A stretch of DNA of 64,000 nt from HXMU1420-13 sp024742815 (lineage in GTDB: Bacteria > Bacteroidota > Rhodothermia > Balneolales > Balneolaceae), in assembly GCA_024742815.1 (NCBI GenBank), contig JANSXX010000007.1, forward strand, positions 62,001-126,000. The letters run 5' to 3'. The translations under genes and the position numbers were made by a program. The notes under the pieces are model-generated. The model was not told where the DNA came from, ran no database searches, and was given only the letters and a program-made list of their open reading frames with translations. Positions 15,513 through 23,102 of the stretch are shown here, piece after piece (the first letter of the stretch is position 1; each line of letters begins with the position of its first letter).

Positions 15513-15655
15513 AACCAGTTTGCAGTGATCACTGTTTACTGCTTACTGGTTATTGTTTATTGAAATTGTCTTTCACCACAGAGTTCACAGAGAACACTGA
15601 GGGAACAAAATAAATCCTCACACACAAACTCTGCGAACTTAGTGCCCTCTGTGGT
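15513..15655. repeat. Two nested inverted-repeat structures between argS and the ChaN-like gene
   Basis: The first, AACCAGT (15513-15519) to ACTGGTT (15545-15551), encloses the palindrome CAGTGATCACTG (15523-15534). The second, ACCACAGAG (15575-15583) to CTCTGTGGT (15647-15655), encloses imperfectly complementary inner sequence (TTCACAGAGAACACTGAGG against TCTGCGAACTTAGTGCC). I see no gene here. The second type (CCACAGAG...CTCTGTGG) resembles short repeats common between genes in environmental bacterial genomes. They may also end the two converging transcripts. Confidence 0.55.
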
Positions 15656-15661
15656 AATTAC

Positions 15662-16777
15662 TTAACGCTCATTAAAAAGTACCGAATACCGTTGTTTGAG
15701 ATCAGCATAACCACGGATTTGATTCTGGAACGCTTCCATGCTTTCCCGGTTTCCGCCCATCACCGGCATTTGAGAAAGTGTTTCTTCCCACGAACGTCCT
15801 TCAAAAAATAAGAGATCGAAAGTAGCCCCGGTAAGCTCTTCGAAAGGTGCTAAAAAGATGTATCCGTCAAAAATATCCTTCAATCTGAAATCCTCGGAAC
15901 AAGCGCTAAAAAAACTATCATCCTTCAACTCGCCAAATTCTGATCCATTTAAATCAAATCCAATGGGATAATCAGTTTTCCTGAGTTTTTGTTCAAGCTC
16001 ACCACCGGCCGGCTGTAGCATAAAAGGATTCCGCCCCGAGTAATTATAAAAGGGGGAATGCAACAGCACGGAATATATTCGCTTGGGATATTTTTGATAA
16101 AGCATATTCCCCAAAATGTCAGTCTCTATTTCACAGTCATTCTCATTTCCCGGACGCAAAATCGGCATTTTGTATTTAGTGAAAGCGTGAACCATTCCAA
16201 CTAACACCAGTGCTTTTTCGTCTTTGCTCAGGATCTCTCGCTCTAGCAATTCTGCGCGATATTCATCAGCAGTTCCCAGATAAAAAACGTCTTCCTCAGA
16301 ATCAGGTGCGTCTCTGCCTTCAACTCCTCCCCAATTGTATTGATAGCTGATATTTAAAATTCTGAATGGTCTTTCACCGGGTATTAAGGATTGATTGAAC
16401 ATCCAAGCTGCTCGGTAAATGTCGAGATATTCTTGATACGCCCATCCCACATTATAAAAAAACATGATATCACGAATTAACTGCTCATCGTATTCGTCGG
16501 CAACCAGTAATGAATCTACCTGATCCTGGCGTTCGTACGCACCAAATTCCATCCCAATAGTGTACACCCCTGCTTCGTAAAGCTCAGGAATCAAATCAGC
16601 CACAAACTCGAGATTCTCTTTAATAGCGTGATCTTCGCCAAGTAATACCAAATCTCTATCCTCAAAAACTTGAACTATATAATCTTCTGCCGATTGAATT
16701 TCTGGGTTTTGAAATCCCTGTACTAAAATTGGATTGATAAGCAATAAAAGAAAGCCCGAAAAAAGAAATCGTGTCAT
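15662..16777 (-). CDS. Secreted ChaN/EreA-like superfamily protein
   Basis: A 371-residue exported protein with a signal peptide (MTRFLFSGFLLLLINPILVQ). Residues 43-50 read LVLLGEDH, followed by a helix and GVYTIGMEFG. A second motif, LVLVGMVHAF, lies near residue 205. These G-E-x-H and G-x-x-H pairs mark the erythromycin-esterase/ChaN/TIKI superfamily of putative metal-dependent hydrolases. The substrate cannot be inferred, and an antibiotic-resistance role should not be assumed. It is the last gene downstream of the methyltransferase on the minus strand, 101 bases away, in a region without strong terminator signals. Confidence 0.65.
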   Translation of the reverse strand: MTRFLFSGFLLLLINPILVQGFQNPEIQSAEDYIVQVFEDRDLVLLGEDHAIKENLEFVADLIPELYEAGVYTIGMEFGAYERQDQVDSLLVADEYDEQLIRDIMFFYNVGWAYQEYLDIYRAAWMFNQSLIPGERPFRILNISYQYNWGGVEGRDAPDSEEDVFYLGTADEYRAELLEREILSKDEKALVLVGMVHAFTKYKMPILRPGNENDCEIETDILGNMLYQKYPKRIYSVLLHSPFYNYSGRNPFMLQPAGGELEQKLRKTDYPIGFDLNGSEFGELKDDSFFSACSEDFRLKDIFDGYIFLAPFEELTGATFDLLFFEGRSWEETLSQMPVMGGNRESMEAFQNQIRGYADLKQRYSVLFNER

Positions 16778-16878
16778 GTTTTGTCAGATTGAACATTTGA
16801 TAATCGCCAATCTAAAAAAGTTGAACGTATTCATCTAAGAAATGATGCTACACCATCAACTTCTCAAAGAACCTTTGG

Positions 16879-17685
16879 TTAATTGGGCAGTAACCTGCTA
16901 AAACAAACAATCCCACGAGTGATTTGCTTATCCACACGAAAACCCGCTTGTTTGAATAAATCGTTGCTTTCGTCTTTGGTCCAGAATTTGATTCCACCTA
17001 ATCCCATCGAATCTTGCAATAATCGCCCGTACCAGGCATCGCTTTTGATAAGATGCATCACAAAAAAGCTTCCTTCTTTCTTTAGTACTCGGTTTGCCTC
17101 ATACAGTACTTTGGTTGGGTCAGAAAGTTCATTCAGGGTTCCACCCATAACGATCCCATCGAAAGTTTTGCTAAAGAATGGCATGTCTCGACCATCTGCT
17201 CGCAATAAAAAGATGTCGGTTTCATCCGCTTCTGCTTTGATGCGTGCTTCTTCCAACATCTGCGTCGAAAAATCAAGCGCTACAATGTCCGCTTTAGGTT
17301 GCGCAGCTTTTAAAGCTCGTGCATATAACGCAGTAGAAGCTCCTAAATCGAGATACAATCCTCCTTCTTTAGGTGCGGTCCAATCAATAAGCAATTCATG
17401 CTCTTTTTCGATGGGGAAATCTTCGCCGGTTAATAAGCTGAGGGAGCGCTTGCGCCAAAGTTCTTCATAAATAGCCGCAGTTACTTTCCAGTGATTTGTA
17501 CTAAGTGCAATGCTGGCAAATTCAGGATCCTGCTCCAGCATATCGATGATATTGTTCTTTACTCGATACTCATCGCCATCAGTAGTGGCAAAAGACCCAT
17601 TAAAAGGCAGGGAAAGATTGGCAACCTCATCCGGAATATGAATTCCGATGCGTTCGTTGGCCGGTGACTTTAATTCTAATTTCAT
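16879..17685 (-). CDS. Class I SAM-dependent methyltransferase
   Basis: 268 residues. After an N-terminal region of about 100 residues that includes a Trm112-like or zinc-ribbon-like start without cysteines, the Rossmann methyltransferase core shows motif I LYLDLGASTALYAR, motif II VALDFSTQML, DGRDMPFFSKTFDGIVMGG and VLKKEGSFFVMHL. The pattern matches UbiE/type-11 enzymes. The substrate is unknown. It lies 54 bases downstream of the SAM hydrolase gene in the same direction; both use S-adenosylmethionine, which may or may not be meaningful. Confidence 0.85.
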   Translation of the reverse strand: MKLELKSPANERIGIHIPDEVANLSLPFNGSFATTDGDEYRVKNNIIDMLEQDPEFASIALSTNHWKVTAAIYEELWRKRSLSLLTGEDFPIEKEHELLIDWTAPKEGGLYLDLGASTALYARALKAAQPKADIVALDFSTQMLEEARIKAEADETDIFLLRADGRDMPFFSKTFDGIVMGGTLNELSDPTKVLYEANRVLKKEGSFFVMHLIKSDAWYGRLLQDSMGLGGIKFWTKDESNDLFKQAGFRVDKQITRGIVCFSRLLPN

Positions 17686-17739
17686 GGAGGTATCTCAATT
17701 TTGGCAACCTTACGCTGGCATCGAACTCGTGTTTCGAAT

Positions 17740-18528
17740 TTATTTCTGCAACACCAACGAGATTTGTGCACCCTTATCAACACCTAACATTTGCGCAGCA
17801 TTTCCTTTATTGATGCCCACTTCCAACATTCCTGAACTTCCGATAAATGCGGCAGGCTCACCGGGTTCCACATCCCCAAAAGTGTTTACCATGTGATCGA
17901 TAATGGTATTACCCACATAAACGCGCACTTTCCGTCGCCCGGCTGTTTCTTCTAATAAACTCTCTGAAATATTGGTAATCAGATTCCCAAACCGATCGAT
18001 ATGAATCACCCAACCTTGTACGCCGTCTTTATCGCCAATAGGAACTGCCCAATGATAGGAAACCAGGTCTTTGATGGGTTCGCCTAATTCTTTGATATTT
18101 ACTCCGGCACTTAAATGCGCAGCAACCGGACTAAAAATATCCCGACCATGAAACGTTCGAGAGCGATCTTTACGCCAAAACTCGGGCTTATTGAGTTTGT
18201 AGGCTTTGTACTTAAACTCGTTCGTGATTAACGAGAATATGCCATTATCCGGCCCAACGAAAAATTGATCGTTAATTTTTAGCGCAATAGGATGGCGCTC
18301 GGTTCCTACACCGGGATCAACCACAACAAGGTGCACACTGTTTTTCGGGAATTCGAAGGCTGCATTTCGAATTACCCACGCACACGCCATGATATCCTGC
18401 GGCGGAATTTCATGCGAAATATCTATAAACCGAGAAGAGGGAGTGATGCCGAGCATCACGGCTTTCATGACGCTTACGTAATGATCTTGTGCTCCAAAAT
18501 CAGTAGTAAGTGTGATAATGTTGCTCAT
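17740..18528 (-). CDS. SAM hydrolase / SAM hydroxide adenosyltransferase (DUF62)
   Basis: Predicted to cleave S-adenosylmethionine to adenosine and methionine using water. Family motifs are TLTTDFGAQDHYVSVMK at the N-terminus, IDISHEIPPQDI, VVVDPGVGTERHPIALK and FVGPDNGIFS, and the C-terminal domain has HIDRFGNLITNIS. It lacks a clear halogenase-type loop, so hydrolase is preferred over fluorinase/chlorinase. The ATG at 18528 shares one base with the dnaN stop (TGATG), so it is translationally coupled to dnaN. I chose this ATG over an upstream in-frame TTG. Confidence 0.9.
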   Translation of the reverse strand: MSNIITLTTDFGAQDHYVSVMKAVMLGITPSSRFIDISHEIPPQDIMACAWVIRNAAFEFPKNSVHLVVVDPGVGTERHPIALKINDQFFVGPDNGIFSLITNEFKYKAYKLNKPEFWRKDRSRTFHGRDIFSPVAAHLSAGVNIKELGEPIKDLVSYHWAVPIGDKDGVQGWVIHIDRFGNLITNISESLLEETAGRRKVRVYVGNTIIDHMVNTFGDVEPGEPAAFIGSSGMLEVGINKGNAAQMLGVDKGAQISLVLQK

Positions 18529-19643
18529 CAAGCATAGCTATTCAACATCACCGGCATAACCAGCATGAGAATATCTTCCGATTCGTCGTCTGAAGTTGGT
18601 TTTACAATTCCTGCACGGTTTGGTGATGAAAACTCAAAGCTTACTTCTTCATCGTCGATATTGCTGAGTACATCTCCTAAATACTTGGCATTAAAGCCAA
18701 TTTCCATGCTTTCGTTACTATAATCGCACTCGACGGTTTCCTTTGCTTCACTGCTCATATCTAAATCTTCTGCGCGGATGGTGAGTTTGTCTGCATCCAA
18801 CTGCAGGCGAATTTGACGAGTAGTTGAACTCGAGAAAATCGCTACACGCTTCACCGTTGAGAGCATTTGATCTTTACTAATCGTAAGGAACTTGTTGTTA
18901 TCGCGTGGAATAACCGAATCGTAATTTGGATACTGTTCGTTAATTAATCGGGTAATTAGCAGGGTGCTTCCACTGTGGAATCGTGCGTGATCCTGAGTTA
19001 CGGTAACTTCACATTCATCACCTTGTACCGTTTTTTGAATAAGACTAAGTGCTTTATCCGGAATAATGAAGTTTACATCGTTTGCCGCTTTAATTTCTTT
19101 GTTGGTATACTTCACCAAACGATGCCCATCAGTAGCCACAAACTTACTTTCTTCGGTTCCTATTTGGAAATAAACCCCCATCATTGCCGGGCGTAAATCA
19201 TCGCTGCTTACTGCAAATAATGTTTTGTTGATGGCCTTATGAACCAGCTCGGTGGTTGTAGAAATTACGGTTCCACTATCAAGATTTGGAACTTCGGGGA
19301 ACTCTTCTGCTTCGTCGCCAACGAGTTTATACGTCCCTTTATCGGTACGGAAATTGATGTTCTTCCGCTCATCCACATCAAAAAATACGGTGATATTTGG
19401 TAGCTGACGGAGTGTTTCCAGAAGTCTGCGTGCGGGAATCGCAACCGCGCCATCTTCTTCGATATCAGCATCGATGCTTTGAACAATGGAAATTTCGAGG
19501 TCGGTAGCAGTTAATTTTAGTTTGCCGTCTTCACTCTTGAATAAAATAGTTTCCAGAATTGGTAAGGTAGCCTTTGATGGTACGGCTCCAATCACCGCTG
19601 AAAGGCCTTTGTTAAGTTCGCTGCTTGAGACCGAAAATTTCAT
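18528..19643 (-). CDS. dnaN: DNA polymerase III beta subunit (sliding clamp)
   Basis: The processivity clamp of the replicative polymerase. From the ATG at 19643 the protein is 371 residues, the usual length, starting MKFSVSSSELNKGLSAVIGA. Three clamp domains follow, and the end LMLVMPVMLN matches the clamp C-terminus with the M-P-x-x pattern. An open frame continues 38 codons upstream but has no family similarity, so it is excluded. No dnaA, recF or DnaA-box cluster lies beside it, so this is not a classical oriC neighbourhood. It is followed directly by the SAM hydrolase gene. Confidence 0.95.
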   Translation of the reverse strand: MKFSVSSSELNKGLSAVIGAVPSKATLPILETILFKSEDGKLKLTATDLEISIVQSIDADIEEDGAVAIPARRLLETLRQLPNITVFFDVDERKNINFRTDKGTYKLVGDEAEEFPEVPNLDSGTVISTTTELVHKAINKTLFAVSSDDLRPAMMGVYFQIGTEESKFVATDGHRLVKYTNKEIKAANDVNFIIPDKALSLIQKTVQGDECEVTVTQDHARFHSGSTLLITRLINEQYPNYDSVIPRDNNKFLTISKDQMLSTVKRVAIFSSSTTRQIRLQLDADKLTIRAEDLDMSSEAKETVECDYSNESMEIGFNAKYLGDVLSNIDDEEVSFEFSSPNRAGIVKPTSDDESEDILMLVMPVMLNSYA

Positions 19644-19831
19644 AAAATTTGTGTCAGATTTAGTTGTTTCGGGCAATTTTTCCCCAATCTTGCCCTTTCT
19701 AAAAGTTGTGCTTATACTAAGAAATCCTCGTTCCCGTTGCAATACAATACGAGCCAAAAAAACCGCTTAACTAAAGCAATTATCCTATCGATACAGCGCT
19801 ACTATTTTTTTAAGAGACCTAATCCCTTTTG

Positions 19832-20914
19832 ATGAAACGTATTGTAACAGCGCTTTTACTCTTAGTCGGTCTTTCCGTTCACCTTCAGGCTCAAAGTGTG
19901 CTTTCCAAATATGGTAATGATTTTTTGTCGGTTGGCGCCGGAGCGCGAGCCTTGGGCATGGGTAGTGCGCACGTAGCATTAACGAACGATGTAACCTCCG
20001 GTTATTGGAACGTTGCCGGACTAGCTGCGCTGGAACGCCCTGAGTTTATTTATATGCATTCCGAGCGCTTTGGCGGCATTGTTGGCTACGATTATGGGGC
20101 GGCTGCTTTCCCGTTAAAAACTCAAGGCGGAGTTTTCGGGATCAGTTTTTTCCGACAGGGGGTAGATAACATTGCCAATACGCTAAATGCATGGGATGCC
20201 GAGCGAGGCGAAAACGGCGGGCCGAAAGAAGATGCCGAATCATACATCACTCGTTTCTCGGCAGCTGATGTAGCGATCCTTCTTTCCTATTCAAAAAAGT
20301 ACAACGAGCAACTTTCGATTGGTGGATCTGCAAAAATCATTAATCAACGTTTAGGGCCATTTGCCAATGCTTGGGGCTATAGTTTAGACGTGGGCGTACT
20401 TATGCGCACCGATTTTGTGGATGTAGGTGCTTCGATACAAGATGTAACCACCATGCAAAAAATGTGGACGGTAAATGAGGAAGAATTCGAAGGCTTTGAA
20501 GAGACTTTTGGAGATTCCATCCCAACCGGACAAAATGAATACGTTCTGCCCTCTGTTCGACTCGGGCTAGGAAAACAGGTTTCAATTTCCGATTTCGATA
20601 TCGCTGCGGCAGTAGATTTTAATTTCCTTTTCGAAAACCGACGCGCCTATTATCTAAATCTTGGAAGAACAAGCATTGAGCCACATGCAGGAATTGAAAC
20701 CACCTACAAAAACCGTATCTCATTTAGAGCAGGGCTTACAGATTTTGTGGATGACCCGGTTTCAGGGTTTTCCGTTTCTCCAACTCTAGGATTAGGCCTT
20801 AAAGTAACTGATTTCTATCTCGATTATGGGTTTGCAAGTTTTGCAGGGGCTTCAAGTACACTTGGCTACACCCATCGAATTTCGTTGAAGTTTGAGTTTA
20901 GGAAGAAGGATTAA
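19832..20914 (+). CDS. PorV/PorQ-family outer-membrane protein
   Basis: A 360-residue exported beta-barrel. The signal peptide is MKRIVTALLLLVGLSVHLQA, and the mature part begins with the PorV/UPF0164 signature FLSVGAGARALGMGSAHVAL and DVTSGYWNVAGLA. The family belongs to the FadL-like barrels; in Bacteroidota, PorV helps type IX secretion and PorQ-like relatives have other surface roles. The last strand ends in RISLKFEFRKKD, so the terminal aromatic is followed by a short charged tail. Start ATG at 19832, preceded in frame by a TTG. It is alone on the plus strand, with divergent dnaN upstream. Confidence 0.88.
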   Translation: MKRIVTALLLLVGLSVHLQAQSVLSKYGNDFLSVGAGARALGMGSAHVALTNDVTSGYWNVAGLAALERPEFIYMHSERFGGIVGYDYGAAAFPLKTQGGVFGISFFRQGVDNIANTLNAWDAERGENGGPKEDAESYITRFSAADVAILLSYSKKYNEQLSIGGSAKIINQRLGPFANAWGYSLDVGVLMRTDFVDVGASIQDVTTMQKMWTVNEEEFEGFEETFGDSIPTGQNEYVLPSVRLGLGKQVSISDFDIAAAVDFNFLFENRRAYYLNLGRTSIEPHAGIETTYKNRISFRAGLTDFVDDPVSGFSVSPTLGLGLKVTDFYLDYGFASFAGASSTLGYTHRISLKFEFRKKD

Positions 20915-20918
20915 TTAA

Positions 20919-21242
20919 CTATTCACCTACTTGTTCTAATTTCTGAGTGATATACTCATTCAAACTTTTTCCTTCTTTTTTAGCATTTAAATACACATTG
21001 CGATGTACATCCTTAGGCAATCGCAACATCAGTTTTCCGGAAAATGGTTTTTCAGGTTCCTCTCCTCGTTTGGCACAAAATTCTAAATAATCATCAACTG
21101 ATTCTTGAAAAGCCTGTTGAATTTCTTCTACCGTTCTGCCTTGAAATGTAATCACATCATTCAAGTCTAACACCTCTCCATGAAGAATACCTGCATCTTC
21201 ATCCAACTCTACTTTTCCGTGATAACCTTTGTATTTCAGCAT
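20919..21242 (-). CDS. hicB: HicB family antitoxin
   Basis: 107 residues. The N-terminal part (YKGYHGKVELDEDAGILHGE) is the degenerate RNase-H-like HicB fold, and the C-terminal part (LMLRLPKDVHRNVYLNAKKE then SLNEYITQKL) is a ribbon-helix-helix DNA-binding module. It would neutralise HicA and repress the operon. It begins 3 bases after the hicA stop on the minus strand, giving the usual toxin-first order, and ends 4 bases from the convergent PorV-like gene. Confidence 0.9.
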   Translation of the reverse strand: MLKYKGYHGKVELDEDAGILHGEVLDLNDVITFQGRTVEEIQQAFQESVDDYLEFCAKRGEEPEKPFSGKLMLRLPKDVHRNVYLNAKKEGKSLNEYITQKLEQVGE

Positions 21243-21245
21243 AAT

Positions 21246-21506
21246 TTAAGGGTTGATTCCTGCTTGATTTAAAAACTTTTTCATTGCCTTCAATGCACCT
21301 TTATCTGTTTCTTTTTTTGGATGCGGTCGATGAAAGACTGCTCTAGTACCATTTAGATAAATTCGAATTCTCGATCCTCTTCCTTCCGATAATTCAGCAC
21401 CTAGTGCTTTCAGTAGCTTTTCTATATCGGTCCAAACTACATCAGAACGAACGGGCACATCAAAAATCGATTGTAACGTTTTTTGATGTTTTTTTTTCAA
21501 TTCCAT
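21246..21506 (-). CDS. hicA: HicA family toxin (mRNA interferase)
   Basis: 86 residues with a dsRBD-like fold. The family core is ALGAELSEGRGSRIRIYLNG, followed by AVFHRPHPKKET, where His59 is the probable catalytic residue, and the end KGALKAMKKFLNQAGI. HicA proteins cleave mRNA or tmRNA. It is somewhat longer at the N-terminus than the 60-residue minimal HicA, as in many Bacteroidota homologues. It is intact and paired with hicB. Confidence 0.9.
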   Translation of the reverse strand: MELKKKHQKTLQSIFDVPVRSDVVWTDIEKLLKALGAELSEGRGSRIRIYLNGTRAVFHRPHPKKETDKGALKAMKKFLNQAGINP

Positions 21507-21507
21507 A

Positions 21508-21543
21508 GTGTCAAAATATGATACTGAATTTTGTAAATTACAA
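21508..21543 (-). promoter_or_regulatory. Candidate HicB operator / promoter region upstream of hicA
   Basis: Two inverted repeats lie directly upstream of the hicA start: GTGTCA-AAATA-TGATAC (21508-21524, one mismatch) and TTGTAA-A-TTACAA (21531-21543, perfect). Toxin-antitoxin operons of this type are usually repressed by the RHH antitoxin at such palindromes. The same region is the 5' flank of miaA on the other strand. Confidence 0.4.
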
Positions 21544-21577
21544 TTAGATTCTTATCTCATTACTTTAAAAGAAAAAT

Positions 21578-22483
21578 ATGCGCATCATCATCCTTGGCCC
21601 TACTGCTTCCGGTAAAACGGAGCTTTCTCTTCAGCTTGCAGAGGAGTTAGGGACATCGATTATTTCAGCAGATTCGCGTCAATGCTATTCAATGATGAAT
21701 ATTGGGACGGCAAAGCCAACCAAGGAAGAATTAGCACGTGTTCCTCATTATAACATCTCCAATCTTTCGTTGGATGAAGAGGATAGCGCTATAAAGTTTA
21801 ATAAACGGGCTGAAGAATGGGAAAAACGAATCCTCTCAAATACTAACCATGTGATTTATGCAGGAGGAAGTACTCTTCATTTAACCGGACTGATTCAGCC
21901 ATTCAGTGATATTCCCGATTCAGATCCAGCAAATATATCGACGCTTAATTCACGTATCGAAAAAGAGGGTATCGAAACGCTATATGAAGAATTGAAGGCT
22001 ATTGATCCGGATTATATCCCAAAAATGGACGGAATGAATCGACAGCGAATAATCCGAGCACTCGACGTTTGGATGCAAACAGGAAAACCATTCAGTAGTT
22101 TTCATCAAAACGATCAATTAGCGCCTAACGATTCTACGCTGGTATTTGGGCTGCGTCACCCTCGCGAATTACTTTACTCCAGAATTAATAAGCGCGTTGA
22201 AAATATGATCGCAGAAGGGCTTGAGCGCGAAGTAAGTGAAATCTTGGATGCAGGGTTTTCACCAGACTTACAAGCTCTTCAAACCGTAGGTTATCGAGAG
22301 GTAATCGCTCACAGAAATGGAGAATTCGATCGAAAAACCATGATCGAAAAAATCAAAACGAATACCCGTAGGTATGCCAAAAGGCAACTTACCTGGTTTC
22401 GCCGGTGGAAATTTGTACACTGGCTGGATGCTGATAAAATGACAACAGGAGAAATGAGGCAAAAAATACTGTCAACTCTTTAG
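21578..22483 (+). CDS. miaA: tRNA dimethylallyltransferase
   Basis: Transfers a dimethylallyl group to N6 of A37 in tRNAs reading UNN codons. The P-loop GPTASGKT is at residues 7-14, ISADSRQCY near 33-41, the family VYAGGSTLHL-like element as VIYAGGSTLHL, and the C-terminal QTVGYREVIAH and RRYAKRQLTWFRRW motifs. Length 301 is standard. It starts at the ATG at 21578 and may be its own unit, since purS begins 53 bases later behind its own promoter-like box. Confidence 0.95.
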   Translation: MRIIILGPTASGKTELSLQLAEELGTSIISADSRQCYSMMNIGTAKPTKEELARVPHYNISNLSLDEEDSAIKFNKRAEEWEKRILSNTNHVIYAGGSTLHLTGLIQPFSDIPDSDPANISTLNSRIEKEGIETLYEELKAIDPDYIPKMDGMNRQRIIRALDVWMQTGKPFSSFHQNDQLAPNDSTLVFGLRHPRELLYSRINKRVENMIAEGLEREVSEILDAGFSPDLQALQTVGYREVIAHRNGEFDRKTMIEKIKTNTRRYAKRQLTWFRRWKFVHWLDADKMTTGEMRQKILSTL

Positions 22484-22501
22484 CAGCTAACCGTTTTAAC
22501 C

Positions 22502-22524
22502 CTTATTTTCTGCACTCACTTTAA
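22502..22524 (+). promoter_or_regulatory. Promoter-like element upstream of purS
   Basis: CTTATTTTCTGC-ACTCACTTTAA ends 13 bases before the purS ATG and is identical at 20 of 23 positions to 62336-62358, upstream of the fRMsr gene. The TATTTTCTG part resembles a TAnnTTTG -7 box 24 bases before the ATG. Confidence 0.4.
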
Positions 22525-22536
22525 AACAGCTCCACT

Positions 22537-22782
22537 ATGTACAAAGCAAAAGTAAATGTTACCCTTCGTCCATCTATTTTAGATCCTAAAGGAAAAGCGG
22601 CGCATCACGCACTTGAAAACCTGGGCCTTAATCAGGTTGAAAAAGTTCGAATTGGTAAATTTATTGAGCTTGACGTGAATGCTGATACCGAAGAAGCTGC
22701 TAAAGCAGTGGTTGAGCAGGCTTGTACTAAATTACTTGCCAACGAAGTGATGGAAGACTTTACGATCGAAATCGAATCTTAA
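22537..22782 (+). CDS. purS: Phosphoribosylformylglycinamidine synthase, PurS subunit
   Basis: 81 residues, the small subunit that joins PurQ and PurL in de novo purine synthesis (FGAR to FGAM, with ammonia channelled from glutamine). The pattern YKAKVNVTLRPSILDPKGKA, LGLNQVEKVRIGKFIEL and CTKLLANEVMEDFTIEI is diagnostic. It is the first gene of a five-gene run with clpS, purQ, lptB and a rhodanese; purL is not in the window. Confidence 0.93.
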   Translation: MYKAKVNVTLRPSILDPKGKAAHHALENLGLNQVEKVRIGKFIELDVNADTEEAAKAVVEQACTKLLANEVMEDFTIEIES

Positions 22783-22792
22783 AATAATCCCC

Positions 22793-23101
22793 ATGCAACC
22801 TTTCGAAGATCTACTAATGCAGATAGATCACAGCACCAAGTCTGAGACGGAGGAGGTGGTTGATGAAAGTATTGCTACGCCATGGCGAGTTATCTTGTAC
22901 GATGACGACATCCATACTTTTGATGAGGTTATCAACCAGTTGATTAAAGCAACCGGATGTAGCTTAGCAAAAGCAAAAGAACTTACTCGGAAAGTTCATA
23001 ACGAAGGCAAAGCTATTGCTTATGAAGGCGACTTTGAAGAATGCCTGCGAGTAGATAGCGTTTTAAAAGAAATACAACTAGTTACAGAAATTAAAGGATA
23101 A
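22793..23101 (+). CDS. clpS: ClpS-like adaptor protein
   Basis: 102 residues. After a 30-residue acidic extension, the ClpS core is seen: WRVILYDDDIHTFDEVINQL, CSLAKAKELTRKVHNEGKA and RVDSVLKEIQL. ClpS hands N-degron substrates to ClpA/ClpC. The acidic DDD and the helical groove residues fit the family, although the typical NDD is YDDD here. It sits 10 bases after purS and one base before purQ, an unusual place for ClpS, which normally lies beside clpA. No clpA is in the window. Confidence 0.85.
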   Translation: MQPFEDLLMQIDHSTKSETEEVVDESIATPWRVILYDDDIHTFDEVINQLIKATGCSLAKAKELTRKVHNEGKAIAYEGDFEECLRVDSVLKEIQLVTEIKG

Positions 23102-23102
23102 C

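Noticed and set aside
15662..16777. Erythromycin esterase (macrolide resistance) call for the exported ChaN/EreA-like protein
   Set aside because: Only superfamily motifs are visible, and the protein is exported, unlike typical cytoplasmic Ere enzymes; resistance is not supported.
16883..17470. 195-codon open frame on the plus strand opposite the methyltransferase
   Set aside because: It is a mirror frame of a well-supported methyltransferase, with Ser/Pro/Lys-rich composition typical of antisense translation and no family pattern.
19644..19757. Longer dnaN product with 38 extra N-terminal residues
   Set aside because: The extension has no similarity to clamp proteins, and the ATG at 19643 gives the exact standard start and length.
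19644..19831. Replication origin next to dnaN
   Set aside because: No cluster of TTATNCACA boxes, no dnaA or gidA, and no AT-rich unwinding tract; only a normal divergent promoter region.
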